Assembly: GCA_963989385.1 (NCBI GenBank)
Contig: OZ022501.1
Location: 21,538,102 to 21,602,101, forward strand
Direction: 5' to 3'
Length of the DNA stretch: 64,000 bases
Origin: Ctena decussata
Taxonomy: Eukaryota > Mollusca > Bivalvia > Lucinida > Lucinidae
The notes beneath the pieces were generated by a model. That model was not told the origin of the DNA, did no database searches, and was given only the letters and a program-made list of their open reading frames with translations. A program made the position numbers and the translations under genes. Shown piece after piece: positions 48,459 through 57,445 of this stretch; the first letter of the stretch is position 1; each line of letters starts with the position of its first letter.

Positions 48459-49554
48459 AGCCAGTAAGCGCGTTTCTCGTGGAATTTAACACTTTGGTCC
48501 TTTGGCTCAGACCCTAAAGACCACTGTGTTTGTTTGTTTTTTCGTATATTCAACCTATTAAATTTCACGCTATGAAAGTGTACCCCTGGTATTATCAGCA
48601 AATCAGAGCATTAAACACTTGCGTAAGACCTAATAGAGAGCGAGCTGTGGAATGACAATATTATCTCTCTCATGTAAGTAACATGATTCATCTTCATTCG
48701 CATCCCTTAACATCCTTTTCAGTTTCCGAAGTTTATTTACATTTCACACCCACCTCTGTAGCACTATTTTCGTGTTAATTGTAAACAAATGACAAAATTT
48801 GCTTATGTACTTAGAAATTTAAAAGGGGAAGGGGATAATCCCCGGATTAGAAGAACAAAGGGGATTAACAAACAAACAAACAATCCAGCAATCCAGCACC
48901 AGTAACACTGGAAAGGTTCTGCACACTACTTGTGTGGATGAACACACTAAAGTTATTTGACACCTGTTAATATTACATGGCGCGGTATCTCTGTGTATTA
49001 TAATTAGTAGTAGTATTAAAAGTCAAAGTTTCAACCATATGCAATCAGTAATAGAAGTTTTAAAGGAAAAATGGAAGCTCTATCAGATAGAAAGTGCGGA
49101 CCAAATTATACGAAATTACAATAGCATAAACTCATCGCATTATTTTGAACAGCTTCTCTTATAAACATCTAATGAATTGCATGATTCCAGTATCAGTTTT
49201 ATGCACATTTACGTAAAACTTGGACGGGTCTGTATAATTACAAAGATTCGTGCTATACCGATTATCCTTATTAACGGCACCTGTCCATAAATAAGCCAAA
49301 CGGTGGACTTGAGAAGTGTACTTATCTATGATTTTATCTTTTTTTTTTTTACAGTTTTATGAAATGAAAAAAAAAAAAAAAAACTTCAAGCGCCGTTTCG
49401 TTTTATTTTTTTATTATTATTTTTTTTTTAATCCCATCTTCGTAACTATGTTTCCCAGTAGGCTTAACGTGCCCTCTTCAATTCGAAGTACAGAATTTGC
49501 ATACGCCCATGTTATCTTTTTTAAAACTAAAAGTTCTGCAGATCGACTATCATA
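48459..49554. other. Region 5' of the cargo ORF
   Basis: Would contain the promoter of the 107-codon ORF. Includes A/T homopolymer tracts at 49335-49435. No TATA box or other element can be assigned with confidence. Confidence 0.35.
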
Positions 49555-49850
49555 ACAGTAGGCCGGTGTTCATCAATAAGTTTCTAAGTAGTGTGGAGAG
49601 TGTGTCTGAGCAGGTAGGTATCAGACCAGTGTTCAACGATATGATACTAGGTAGTGAGTTGAGGGTGTCTCAGCAGGTACGTATTAGGCCAGTGTTCATC
49701 AACAAGTTTGTAAGTAGTGTGGAGAGTGTGTCTGAGCAGGTAGGTATTAGACCGGTGTTCCACGACATGTTTCTGGGTAGTATGTTGAGTGTGTCTAAGC
49801 AGGCCGGAATCAAACCAGCGTTCAGAGCTATTATGCTGGTGTCAAGCTGC
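49555..49850. repeat. 126-bp satellite, right TIR (inverted)
   Basis: GGCCGGTGTTCATCAATAAG and GTGTCTGAGCAGGTAGGTAT are the reverse complement of the array at 42670-44555; only two to three units remain. The plus-strand frame is open for 120 codons here, as the minus-strand frame is in the left array. Confidence 0.85.
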
Positions 49851-50659
49851 ATGTATTGAGCGATCCTGTCTCACCAACATATCTCGAAACAAGCCTTTGG
49901 ACATCAGGGTACTAGTCAACAGTGTAGGTATATTGGTCAAATGAGATTGGTAAATAACGATCTATGCTCCTTTACTCAGTTACCGGTGATCTTAATTGAT
50001 TTATAAACTATGTTTATTACATCAGTAATTAAAAATTAGAATCTCATTTTCAAGAGTTAAAGGGGACTGACGGTTAGCGGGAGATTTTGACTGCTCAAAA
50101 CCAAAACATTCGGTATGCAAATCGCTGTGATGTAAACAAAATTTGAGAGGCACTTCGGAAATCATCGGTAACCGGTAAACACCGATAACTGGGTCAATGA
50201 GTAGTTTGGGAAATTCCGGCAATTTTGAATTTGTCGGTATTTAGCAACAGAATTTAAGCCGATTATAATAAGCTATACATTTTTCGTAAAGAGCTTGTTT
50301 CTAAAGCACTTGTCTTCACACTAATTAAGTGTATTATATGATAATAGTATTGTAGATTTTGGTGTATTCCGGTATTTCGGTTATTAGATGTACTACTTCG
50401 GTAATTACTGTAACCGAGCGCCAAATGCTTTATAAAAACAATGTTTATCGGCTGTTTTAGCATGTTTGGGTCAGGAAAACATAACTTTTCACTTGTGCTC
50501 TTTTGAAGTAAGAGCCGACAACCAATTTTAAAATCAGGCGTTTAAATTAGAAATTCCAAAACGGATCGCAGTCAATTTTAAAATCGGAAGGATTGCCAAA
50601 CGGGCAGTGACAGTAACAGCAGTCGGTTTAAAGCTCGCGAGAGCTTCTGCTGAGTTGTT

Positions 50660-50832
50660 GTAAAGTTGCCAACTTTAAATCATATCACGTCACATCACGT
50701 TACGCCATGCCATGCCAGGCCACGCCACGCCACGCCGAATCACGCCACGCCACGCCACGCCACATCGCATCACATCACATCACATCACATCATATACCAT
50801 ACAATACCACACCACACCACATCACACCACAC
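50660..50832. repeat. Pentanucleotide microsatellite
   Basis: Runs of CCACG, CATCA and CCACA/CCATA-type pentamers (CCACGCCACGCCACGCC, ATCACATCACATCACATC). The array resumes as CCATA repeats at 51762-51808 on the other side of the GGGACG element. Confidence 0.85.
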
Positions 50833-51759
50833 CGGTTACGGGACGGTTCGTGCCAAAACCAGTTCGTCCCGGGACGTTTCGTTCCAAACGTCATTTTTTA
50901 CTGGGACGTTTCGTCCCACACTTAAATTGACCATATTTTTATACGACATATATTCGGTATTAAAACAATGCTATTATGCTGTAAAATACAATATTTTTTC
51001 ATATTATATCTATCTCTCGATACTGAGACATTCATTACCTCAGATGTGGTGGGTGGCGAAATTTAGAATTTAGCTCCAAGGGATATATATTACAATATAT
51101 ATCTATATCTATATCTTATAAATAGAGCTGATATTTTACATTATTATATAGTATTGAAATTTATTAAAATAGTGAATATAGAAATGTTTAGCATAGAATG
51201 AAATGCAATATATTGTTTCATATTATAAATTATTTCACATTATAATTATAGTACTGAAATGTATTAAAATGTGTAAGATCTGTTATGCAGTAATCTAAAC
51301 CAGGGCTAAATACGAGTCCAACTCCAAGGTATCAAAACTTTATTTAAGAGCATGTTAAAAATACCAAGAAACACATTCAAATTATCTTTGTTTGCAATTA
51401 AAATGTATCAGATACAGTGTTAATGAGCATTTTATGTACATCATTTTATCAAGCCCTCTTACAGATTCCAGCGCAATGAGCTGTCAAAATTCACCATATA
51501 GCATGACCAAGTTACAAAGTAGCAAAAATTTTTTTAGGTAATTCTTTTTTCTTATACAATAAAATGCATATCACAAGCTATTCCTAAATTCATGTGTCAA
51601 TGAAATAATGTATAAAAATATACTTTTGGCATTGAACATAGCATGGGACGAATCGTCCCGAAAAGTGGGACGAAACGTCCCGGATGAGATATTGGGACGA
51701 ATCGTCCCGGGCGAAACGTCCCGGTACGAACTGGTTTTGGCACGAAACGTCCCGGAACT
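50833..51759. mobile_element. TIR element built on GGGACGtttCGTCCC motifs
   Basis: GGTTACGGGACGGTTCGTGC and CCAAAACCAGTTCGTCCCGG at the left are mirrored by CCGGTACGAACTGGTTTTGG and CACGAAACGTCCCGGAACTA at the right. The terminal zones (50833-50925 and 51645-51759) hold multiple palindromic GGGACGAAACGTCCC and GGGACGATTCGTCCC motifs. The interior is AT-rich with no ORF. It separates two parts of a pentanucleotide array, so it inserted into the microsatellite. Confidence 0.7.
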
Positions 51760-51809
51760 ACCACACCATACCACGCCATACTGTACCATACCATACCATA
51801 CCATACCAG

Positions 51810-52900
51810 ATAGCTCGGTACACAGAGGCAGACCATTACAATATGAAAGTGGAAATCAAAGGACCATGAAATATACTCGATCAAAAAAGTAACAATACCA
51901 ACTATCAACCATATTTTCAAGGAATCCAGTGCATATTGGAGTTAATTGAGGCTCATTTATGTTTGCGGAGACGCCGAGGAACAAAATGCTCAGAAAATTG
52001 TCAACTCATAATTTTCCACATAAGAGTTATCTTGCAATATTTGGTAGGAGTCAATTGAAATGCATCTCATTGCTGCGGAATAAATTTTGTATTGCGCAGA
52101 AAAGTCCATAATACCAGGAATCTCGAAACACTTAAAATGTACAATATCTTCTTCTCAGGCTTTGCATGGGAGGTTTGAATTCCTCAAAATCTCAGATAAT
52201 CTCCCTTTGAATTAAAACTATAGCAGTTTTCAAGACATCATTATTACTATACCCGTCTGTCTGTTTCCAAAGTTTCTTCATAAACATTTTTGTTATGTCA
52301 TTGTTTTCATGACCAAACGACAAAATTGGAAGAATCGTTACACGCCCGTTAGCCACAACGATTTCGATTTTCTATGGAAATCCCACCGAACGTGGCATTT
52401 AAACAGTCTTTGAAGGAATCGCAGTACCCTGACTTGTTGTTCAAGTTCTCGCATCAGAAAGGGTCAAAGTTCGATTTCTTTTGCATGCAGCCTTGCTTGC
52501 TGCTTTGCTCCAGTGTATGGAGTGCAGAATCTGGGGAATCATTATTCACAAACCAACTTTAAAAACTTTGAACTTGAGAAATTTTAATGATGTTACTCTG
52601 TGAAAATGAAAAATCACCCCATTGCATATTCAAACGACCCTAGCTTCCCTGATCACAGGTCCTGGTGAATGATTGTCCTTGGACGTATCACCAGTAAACA
52701 ATTCTGATTCTGATTCTGAGCATGTGTAGTCTTAGGAAACCAAAACGAATAACTTTGTTCAATAGGCAAATGAATACTCTTTTGAAATTAGTAAAAACTA
52801 AATGTTCATAATTTCCGCAATTGCCATAGTAACACAAGGAATTTCATGTATAGGAACTTTTTTGACCTAGTATATAAGTAGAAGTGACTGACATTTATTT
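51810..52900. other. Intergenic, no supported gene
   Basis: AT-rich sequence. A 62-codon plus-strand ORF at 52374-52562 has ordinary composition but no recognisable motif and no splice context that would make it an exon. Confidence 0.35.
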
Positions 52901-52939
52901 TGCAGTCACATCTCGACCACAAATATGACACAAACATGT

Positions 52940-53642
52940 TTTCATTATAGCGTTTTCACAAAGTTTAAGTGCGCACTGTGACCTTGACCTTTATGGTAGT
53001 GATGTTCATCGTCTTGCCTAATAGTTTTGAAATCCCATCATGGAGGACAAAGTTATGGGCCTGAAACGAACATGTTTCACTGAAGCCTATGCAAAAAGAT
53101 TTAACGCACAGTGTGACCTTGACTTTTCAGAAAGTGACAAAAATCCTTGCACGTGACACATCATCTTGTCATGATTATTATTTACGCAAATAATTTTGAA
53201 ATCCCGCCATGCAGGACACAGTTAATGGCTGGACATAAACACGTTTCACAGGCCTATGCATAAAGTTTAAGGGCGCAGCGTGACCTTGACCTTGGAGCTA
53301 GCAACACGGCTCTTGCACGCAGCACACTGACTTGTCAAGATGATCATTTAAGCTAAATAATTTTGAAATCCCACCATGCAGGAAAAAGTTATGAGCCAAC
53401 ATGAACATATTTTCTCTTTAGCCTATGCACAAAGTGTGACCTTGAGATGTTAGCTAGCGACAAAATTCTTGCACGCGACACATCGTCTTGTTATGATGAT
53501 CATTTGTTCCAAATAGTTTTTAAATTCCACCATGCAGGACCCAGTTATGGCCCAGACACGATTCTGGTAACAGAGAGAGAGAAAGAGAGAGAGGGAGTAA
53601 ACTCTATATGCCCTTCCGCCATTTCATGGTGGGGGCATGAAA
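52940..53642. repeat. ~165-bp repeat with GTGACCTTGAC, four copies
   Basis: Each copy contains CAGTGTGACCTTGAC, CTTGCACGCGACACATC, and TTTTGAAATCCCACCATGCA. Starts are near 52960, 53095, 53262 and 53425. It ends with a GA microsatellite (53573-53597) and GGTGGGGGCATGAAAAG. It shares the TGACCTTGAC motif with the unrelated arrays at 2-5 kb and 22.7-24.3 kb. Confidence 0.65.
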
Positions 53643-53684
53643 AGTGGTAAAACACATCAAATACTTTAGTAGAAGTAGGGTTCA

Positions 53685-53795
53685 ATAGTACGATGGCCCA
53701 ACTGGCCCACTTTTCATTTCCATACTATTTCACAATTCCGAATTCCGAATTCTGAATTCTGAATTTCAAATTCCGTAAGTCGTAGTACAAACGCT
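53685..53795 (-). repeat. GGAATTC minisatellite element, copy 1
   Basis: GATGGCCCAACTGGCCCAC and AATTCCGAATTCCGAATTCT; inverted relative to copies at 55040 and 57287. The flanks (GTGAAATAGTAT, GGGCCATCGT) are shared, so the repeat is part of a defined element. Confidence 0.6.
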
Positions 53796-53953
53796 TGAAG
53801 TGAAACGATTTATATTTGTTGAAATAGAAATAGAAAAAACCCCAGATAAAACAATATAAGAAGAAACAATCTAAACCAATTTGTTTTACAAGGAAGAAAA
53901 CGAATGATCAGTGTCGCATGTAAAGGGGCCTTAAGCCATTTGAGCACAATTAA

Positions 53954-54473
53954 AGGAAACACTCACTTTGATATGAACAGACTCCTAATTAGAGATCTTG
54001 ATTAGCAATTAAATTTGGTGAAAATTTCATGAAAATTAGACTTAAAATTAGAAGGATATGAAGATTTTAAAAAAACAAAATGGCGGTTTCAGAGGCCGCC
54101 AATTTGGAAGTTCCTGTCACGTGATAAATATTTAAATCTAGAATATATAAGAGCATTAATTGCTTACTTTTACAGTATAATTTAGTTTTAATTGTTTCTT
54201 TATCAAGTAAAATATAGATTTATGCATTTCATTTATCTACAGTTTGTTTCAAACTAAAGTTATTCAAGATTTTCATTTTTGACTGTGAGTTTATGACGTC
54301 ATTAACTCACAGATTTGCTGGTTCCCAGCTGAACATTTTAATATCTTTAAACTGTCATATCTTTCTAATTTTTAAGTCCAATTTTCATGAAAATTTCGGC
54401 AAATTTCATGTTTATAAGAATCTTTAATGTGAGTCCAACATGCATTTTAGTGAGTGTTTTCCTTTAATACTCA
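53954..54473. mobile_element. TTAA-flanked MITE
   Basis: AGGAAACACTCACT at 53954 is mirrored by AGTGAGTGTTTTCCT ending at 54473, and TTAA lies outside both ends (53950-53953, 54474-54477). Inner similarity is also inverted (TTAGAAGGATATGAAG with CATATCTTTCTAA). TTAA targets are used by piggyBac- and Kolobok-type elements; the exact superfamily is not determined. 520 bp, no ORF. Confidence 0.75.
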
Positions 54474-54916
54474 AATCAGCCTGCACGTGTGTTCTGACCG
54501 ATCTGATTCTTCATTTGCTAGTTGTTAGGTTGTGCAGATGAGCCTTTATAGTAATTGATAAGATATTTTGCTATCAGGATTCAAAGATCATATATGCAAA
54601 AAAGAGAAACACAGACCACTTGCGGATACGCTCATTTCTGCTAAACGATAGACGTTCCTGTTTAGTTTTTAATTTTAGGATTCCCGTAAAATAGTAACTC
54701 GTAAAGCATATGCATGACAATATTGTAAGCGCAACGGTTGCGGGATCACGCGTTCCAGTGTCACTGGAGGCGAGATTCTTCAAGGCCTAAACGGTGCTTG
54801 CCCTTCATAACTTCCATCCCATCTCCTGATGTGACTGAAATACTGTTAAAAAGGACTTTAAACCACAGATTCTTCCAACTATTCATCAATCTAAGATCAT
54901 ATATGCGAAAAGGAAA

Positions 54917-54965
54917 GACTCTGATTAGATTGTGAAGATGCGCAGGCTGATCTGAGTAATCCCTG
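54917..54965. repeat. GAGCC MITE fragment
   Basis: GACTCTGATTAGATTGTG and CGCAGGCTGATCTGAGT match the right-arm core of the palindromic family; the rest is absent. Confidence 0.4.
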
Positions 54966-55036
54966 TACTCAAGCAAGGTCACTTATACTAACTGGACCGC
55001 TCCCAAAACTATGGATTGTGATAGGACAGAGGGTCA

Positions 55037-55140
55037 TTATAATCAAGCGTTCAGTTTGTTCTTCGAATTTCGGAATTCGGAATTCAGAAGTCAGAATTCG
55101 GAATTCGAAATTGTGAAGTATGTGGTATAGGGACAAGTGG
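55037..55140 (+). repeat. GGAATTC minisatellite element, copy 2
   Basis: CAGTTTGTTCTTCGAATTTC followed by GGAATTCGGAATTC repeats and GAAATTGTGAAGTATG; same element as 53685 and 57287. Confidence 0.6.
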
Positions 55141-55387
55141 TTATAGTTAATTTACTTTAGAGGGTATTTTAAACTCACAAATGAAAACAACAGGCTGACT
55201 TATATTGACAGAAAAAATAAATGTTTTCAATAGACTCGTCGAGTCTATTGATATGACACCATGTGTCATATCTTTGCTTGTTTAATATTCAAGGCAGTCC
55301 TCATAGAAGATAGAGCAAGGTTTATCCGCTTGTTCGGGAAGATGATTCACCTTGAGGATTATCAACTGATGGCTGGATTGATGACCT

Positions 55388-55567
55388 GCGATTTAACATC
55401 CTTGTCAACAGTATTTCAGTCATATCAGGACGATGGGAGGGTGCAAATGAAAGGCTGTGGGCAATAGAACCCCGTTAACAATTGAAAAGTTTCCCACTTC
55501 CAGCGAGTCTCGAACCCAGGACCGCTAGATCAGCAGGTCATCGCTTAACCTACTGAGCTAACGGAAC
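55388..55567 (-). mobile_element. tRNA-derived SINE, copy 1
   Basis: On the minus strand, TTAGCTCAGTAGGTTAAGCG (A box) and GTCCTGGGTTCGAGACTC (B box). The body carries the complement of CATATCAGGACGATGGGAGG. A related copy is at 55756-55927. Confidence 0.75.
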
Positions 55568-55620
55568 TCCTCATTATCAACTGAACAGACTGAGATATAT
55601 GATGCTATAGCCCAGCCCGC

Positions 55621-55690
55621 ACATGACGTCGGAATGACGTCGCACTGACGTCGATGCGACGTAATCACGTCGCATCGACGTCAGTACGAT
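55621..55690. repeat. TGACGTCG cluster with perfect hairpin
   Basis: TGACGTCG occurs three times in 30 bp. CTGACGTCGATGCGACGT (55645-55662), AATC, and its exact complement ACGTCGCATCGACGTCAG (55667-55684) form an 18-bp-arm hairpin. TGACGTCA-like half sites are the CREB/ATF core. It lies between two SINE copies. Confidence 0.7.
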
Positions 55691-55755
55691 GTAAATTTGA
55701 TGCCATGTGCCTGCTGGGAGCTTACGTATACCTAAGGATGGATGGGTGACTTGGT

Positions 55756-55927
55756 GATTTTACGTCTTTTTTAACAGTATTTAAGATATATCAGGACGAT
55801 GGGTGGGTGATAATGAAAGGCTGTATGCAATGGAATCCCGTCTAGGATTGAAAAGATTCCCGCAGGGCTCGAACCCGGGACCGCTAGATCAGCCGGCCAT
55901 CGTTTAACCTACTGAGCTATACCGGGT
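55756..55927 (-). mobile_element. tRNA-derived SINE, copy 2
   Basis: On the minus strand, TATAGCTCAGTAGGTTAAAC and GGTCCCGGGTTCGAGCCC; body with the complement of ATATCAGGACGATGGGTGGG. Same family as 55388-55567. Confidence 0.75.
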
Positions 55928-56174
55928 CTTCTATATACTACAGGCATCAGTGAAGGTCTTGTTCTTTAGTATTTCTTGATGAAAATAGGTGGTGGGGGTT
56001 GTATCTAGGGACTGTGATGTAAGAATGTTTAAATGAAGACTAAACGTTTTCTATTTAAGAAATAGATCAGCTCTAGCAGTGAATTGTTGAGTAATAATTT
56101 ACTGTTTGGAGGTCAGTTGTAAAGTAGATCATATCATAAGCGTGGAGCGCGAGTGATATATCTACTTACAACTG

Positions 56175-56431
56175 TGTTACGGGCCAACTCTCCTACCTTC
56201 CAATATCTACAATAGTAGATTTGCGCATAGCTTCGTATATATTCAATATCTGACAACTGCGTCAGGGAGTTAACTCTTTGGCTCAGTGGTTAGAGCATTG
56301 GACTAACTCTTTGGCTCAGTGGTTAGAGCATTGGACCATCACCCGGGAGTTCCGGGTTCGAATCCCAGCAAACGTCTGGAATTTTTTCAGCTATGCTTTG
56401 GTCCTTTTGTTGCGGCAGCAATGTCGTAAGA
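56175..56431 (+). repeat. 5' LTR with duplicated A box and B box
   Basis: A 33-bp tandem duplication places TTTGGCTCAGTGGTTAGAGC (A box, D-arm-like) twice, near 56276 and 56309. One downstream GTTCCGGGTTCGAATCCCAG (B box, T-arm-like) lies near 56350. Spacing between the second A box and the B box fits a tRNA. The 5' half (TGTTACGGGCCAACTCTCCT...) is not tRNA-like. Confidence 0.85.
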
Positions 56432-56449
56432 TGGGGGCTCGTCCGGGAT
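56432..56449 (+). other. Primer-binding site, tRNA-Pro type
   Basis: TGGGGGCTCGTCCGGGAT is the 18-nt sequence complementary to the 3' end of tRNA-Pro, the same primer site known from murine leukaemia virus and many other LTR elements. It follows the LTR end with no spacer. Confidence 0.88.
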
Positions 56450-56513
56450 AGGACATTATAAGCCAAAATGGCTTTCAGTCATCATAAATGATGACTTCTT
56501 TGAAATGGGGGAG
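56450..56513 (+). other. Internal region with two hairpins and a polypurine tract
   Basis: AAGCCAAAATGGCTTT and AGTCATCATAAATGATGACT are two adjacent stem-loops that fill most of the space between primer site and 3' LTR. The region ends GAAATGGGGGAG (56502-56513), a polypurine tract that would prime plus-strand DNA. No ORF fits. By analogy the hairpins could act in packaging or dimerisation; this is inference. Confidence 0.75.
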
Positions 56514-56770
56514 TGTTACGGGCCAACTCTCCTACCTTCCAATATCTACAATAGTAGATTTGCGCATAGCTTCGTATATATTCAATATCTGACAACTGCG
56601 TCAGGGAGTTAACTCTTTGACTCAGTGGTTAGAGCATTGGACTAACTATTTGGCTCAGTGGTTAGAGCATTGGACTATCGCCCGGGAGTTCCGGGTTCGA
56701 ATCCCAGGAAACGTCTGGAATTTTTTCAGCTATGCTTTGGTCCGTTTGTTGCGGCAGCAATGTCGTAAGA
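56514..56770 (+). repeat. 3' LTR
   Basis: Same length as the 5' LTR with six substitutions. One lies in the first A box (GGCTCAG to GACTCAG); the second A box and the B box are unchanged. It is followed by ACTG, the target duplication. Confidence 0.88.
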
Positions 56771-57286
56771 ACTGTCCGACAAACAGTGAATTATTACTCA
56801 ACAACTCAATGCTAGAGCTGAACTATTTCGATTCTAACACTCCAAAACACCGAAAAAGTATTCTTTTCATTCAAGTTCTCCTAACCGTCCTGCCAGCGCG
56901 TTCATGCTCCCGCCAATATTCTTAACTGTATCTAAAATAAATGTACGTTTTTATGGCGATTTTAGAAAGAAAAAGAGACGCTAGACCGTCTAACGTCTAG
57001 GTCTAGGTCAGTAATCGCAGTGACGTCAGTAATTAGACTCACACGCTCCGAAACAATGAATTGTTGCAGAATAAAACACGGAAACTTTCCATTGCTTCTA
57101 CAGGCACACTGTGTTAGAATGAACTATCCCCCGCTCTTTTTGGGGGTAAATTTTGTTTCCAGAGTTTCATGACCTTTTAATTGAATTTAAGTTCCAAAGA
57201 GTCATTTTGTATTTTGAATGTTATTTGTTAAATGCTGCATACATCAATCATCTTATTTGAAGGTTTAACGATATGCAATAAGTAAG

Positions 57287-57445
57287 AATAATCGAGCATC
57301 CGGTTTGTTCTACGAATTTCGGAATTCGGAATTCGGAACTCAGAATTCGGATTCCGGAATCCGGAATTCAGAATTCGGAATTTAGAATTCGGAATTGTGA
57401 AATAGTATATTGAAATGAAAAGTGAGCCCATTGGGCCATCGTGCA
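57287..57445 (+). repeat. GGAATTC minisatellite element, copy 3
   Basis: CCGGTTTGTTCTACGAATTT, then about ten GGAATTC-type units, then GTGAAATAGTATATTG and GAGCCCATTGGGCCATCGT. It has the longest array of the three copies. Confidence 0.65.

Larger units (their letters stand above)
41740..50600. mobile_element. ~9-kb TIR element with satellite ends and a cargo ORF
   Basis: Inverted similarity links 41870-41965 to 50235-50345 (both contain AATTTAAGCCGATTAT or its complement). It also links 42515-44555 to 49555-49975 (for example CCAAAGGCTTGTTTCGAGAT at 42557 and its complement at 49880). The inner parts of both ends are arrays of the same 126-bp satellite, about 15 copies left and 2-3 right. 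Enclosed are a ~172-bp satellite, a ~590-bp insertion, and an intact 107-codon ORF at 48135-48458. Weak similarity (CCATTTGGCAAT versus GATTGCCAAACGG) suggests the outermost ends near 41.74 and 50.6 kb. Long TIRs with tandem repeats recall foldback or Polinton-type ends, but no polymerase, integrase or transposase is present. Confidence 0.6.
56175..56770 (+). mobile_element. Miniature LTR retroelement (TRIM-type) with tRNA-like LTRs
   Basis: 596 bp in total: two 257-bp LTRs around 82 bp. Immediately inside the 5' LTR is an 18-base primer-binding site matching tRNA-Pro; just before the 3' LTR is a purine tract. ACTG (or AACTG) is duplicated at 56171-56174 and 56771-56774. The LTRs start TGTTAC and end GTAAGA, nearly inverted. 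The LTR copies differ at six positions (about 98% identical), so insertion is fairly recent. There is no gag or pol, so mobility would need a helper. The size fits terminal-repeat retrotransposons in miniature. Each LTR also carries a tRNA-like Pol III promoter, reminiscent in principle of plant Cassandra elements, whose LTRs hold 5S rRNA sequence. Confidence 0.88.
56059..56829. mobile_element. Foldback MITE split by the miniature LTR element
   Basis: GAAATAGATCAGCTCTAGCA at 56059 is mirrored by TGCTAGAGCTGAACTATTTC ending at 56829. The arms pair through GTTGAGTAATAATTTACTG and CAGTTGTAAAGTAGATC with a short loop (AAGCGTGGAGCGCGAG). Removing the LTR element and one TSD copy restores a continuous arm, so the foldback element is older than the LTR insertion. 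Confidence 0.7.

Noticed and set aside
55388..55927. tRNA genes on the minus strand
   Set aside because: The promoter boxes are attached to a long shared non-tRNA body, so these are tRNA-derived SINEs.
56276..56372. tRNA genes
   Set aside because: A and B boxes are present, but the A box is duplicated, no acceptor stem closes the structure, and the unit is inside LTR direct repeats.
56617..56925. 102-codon ORF
   Set aside because: It reads through the tRNA-like boxes of the 3' LTR and the foldback arm; a shadow of repeats.
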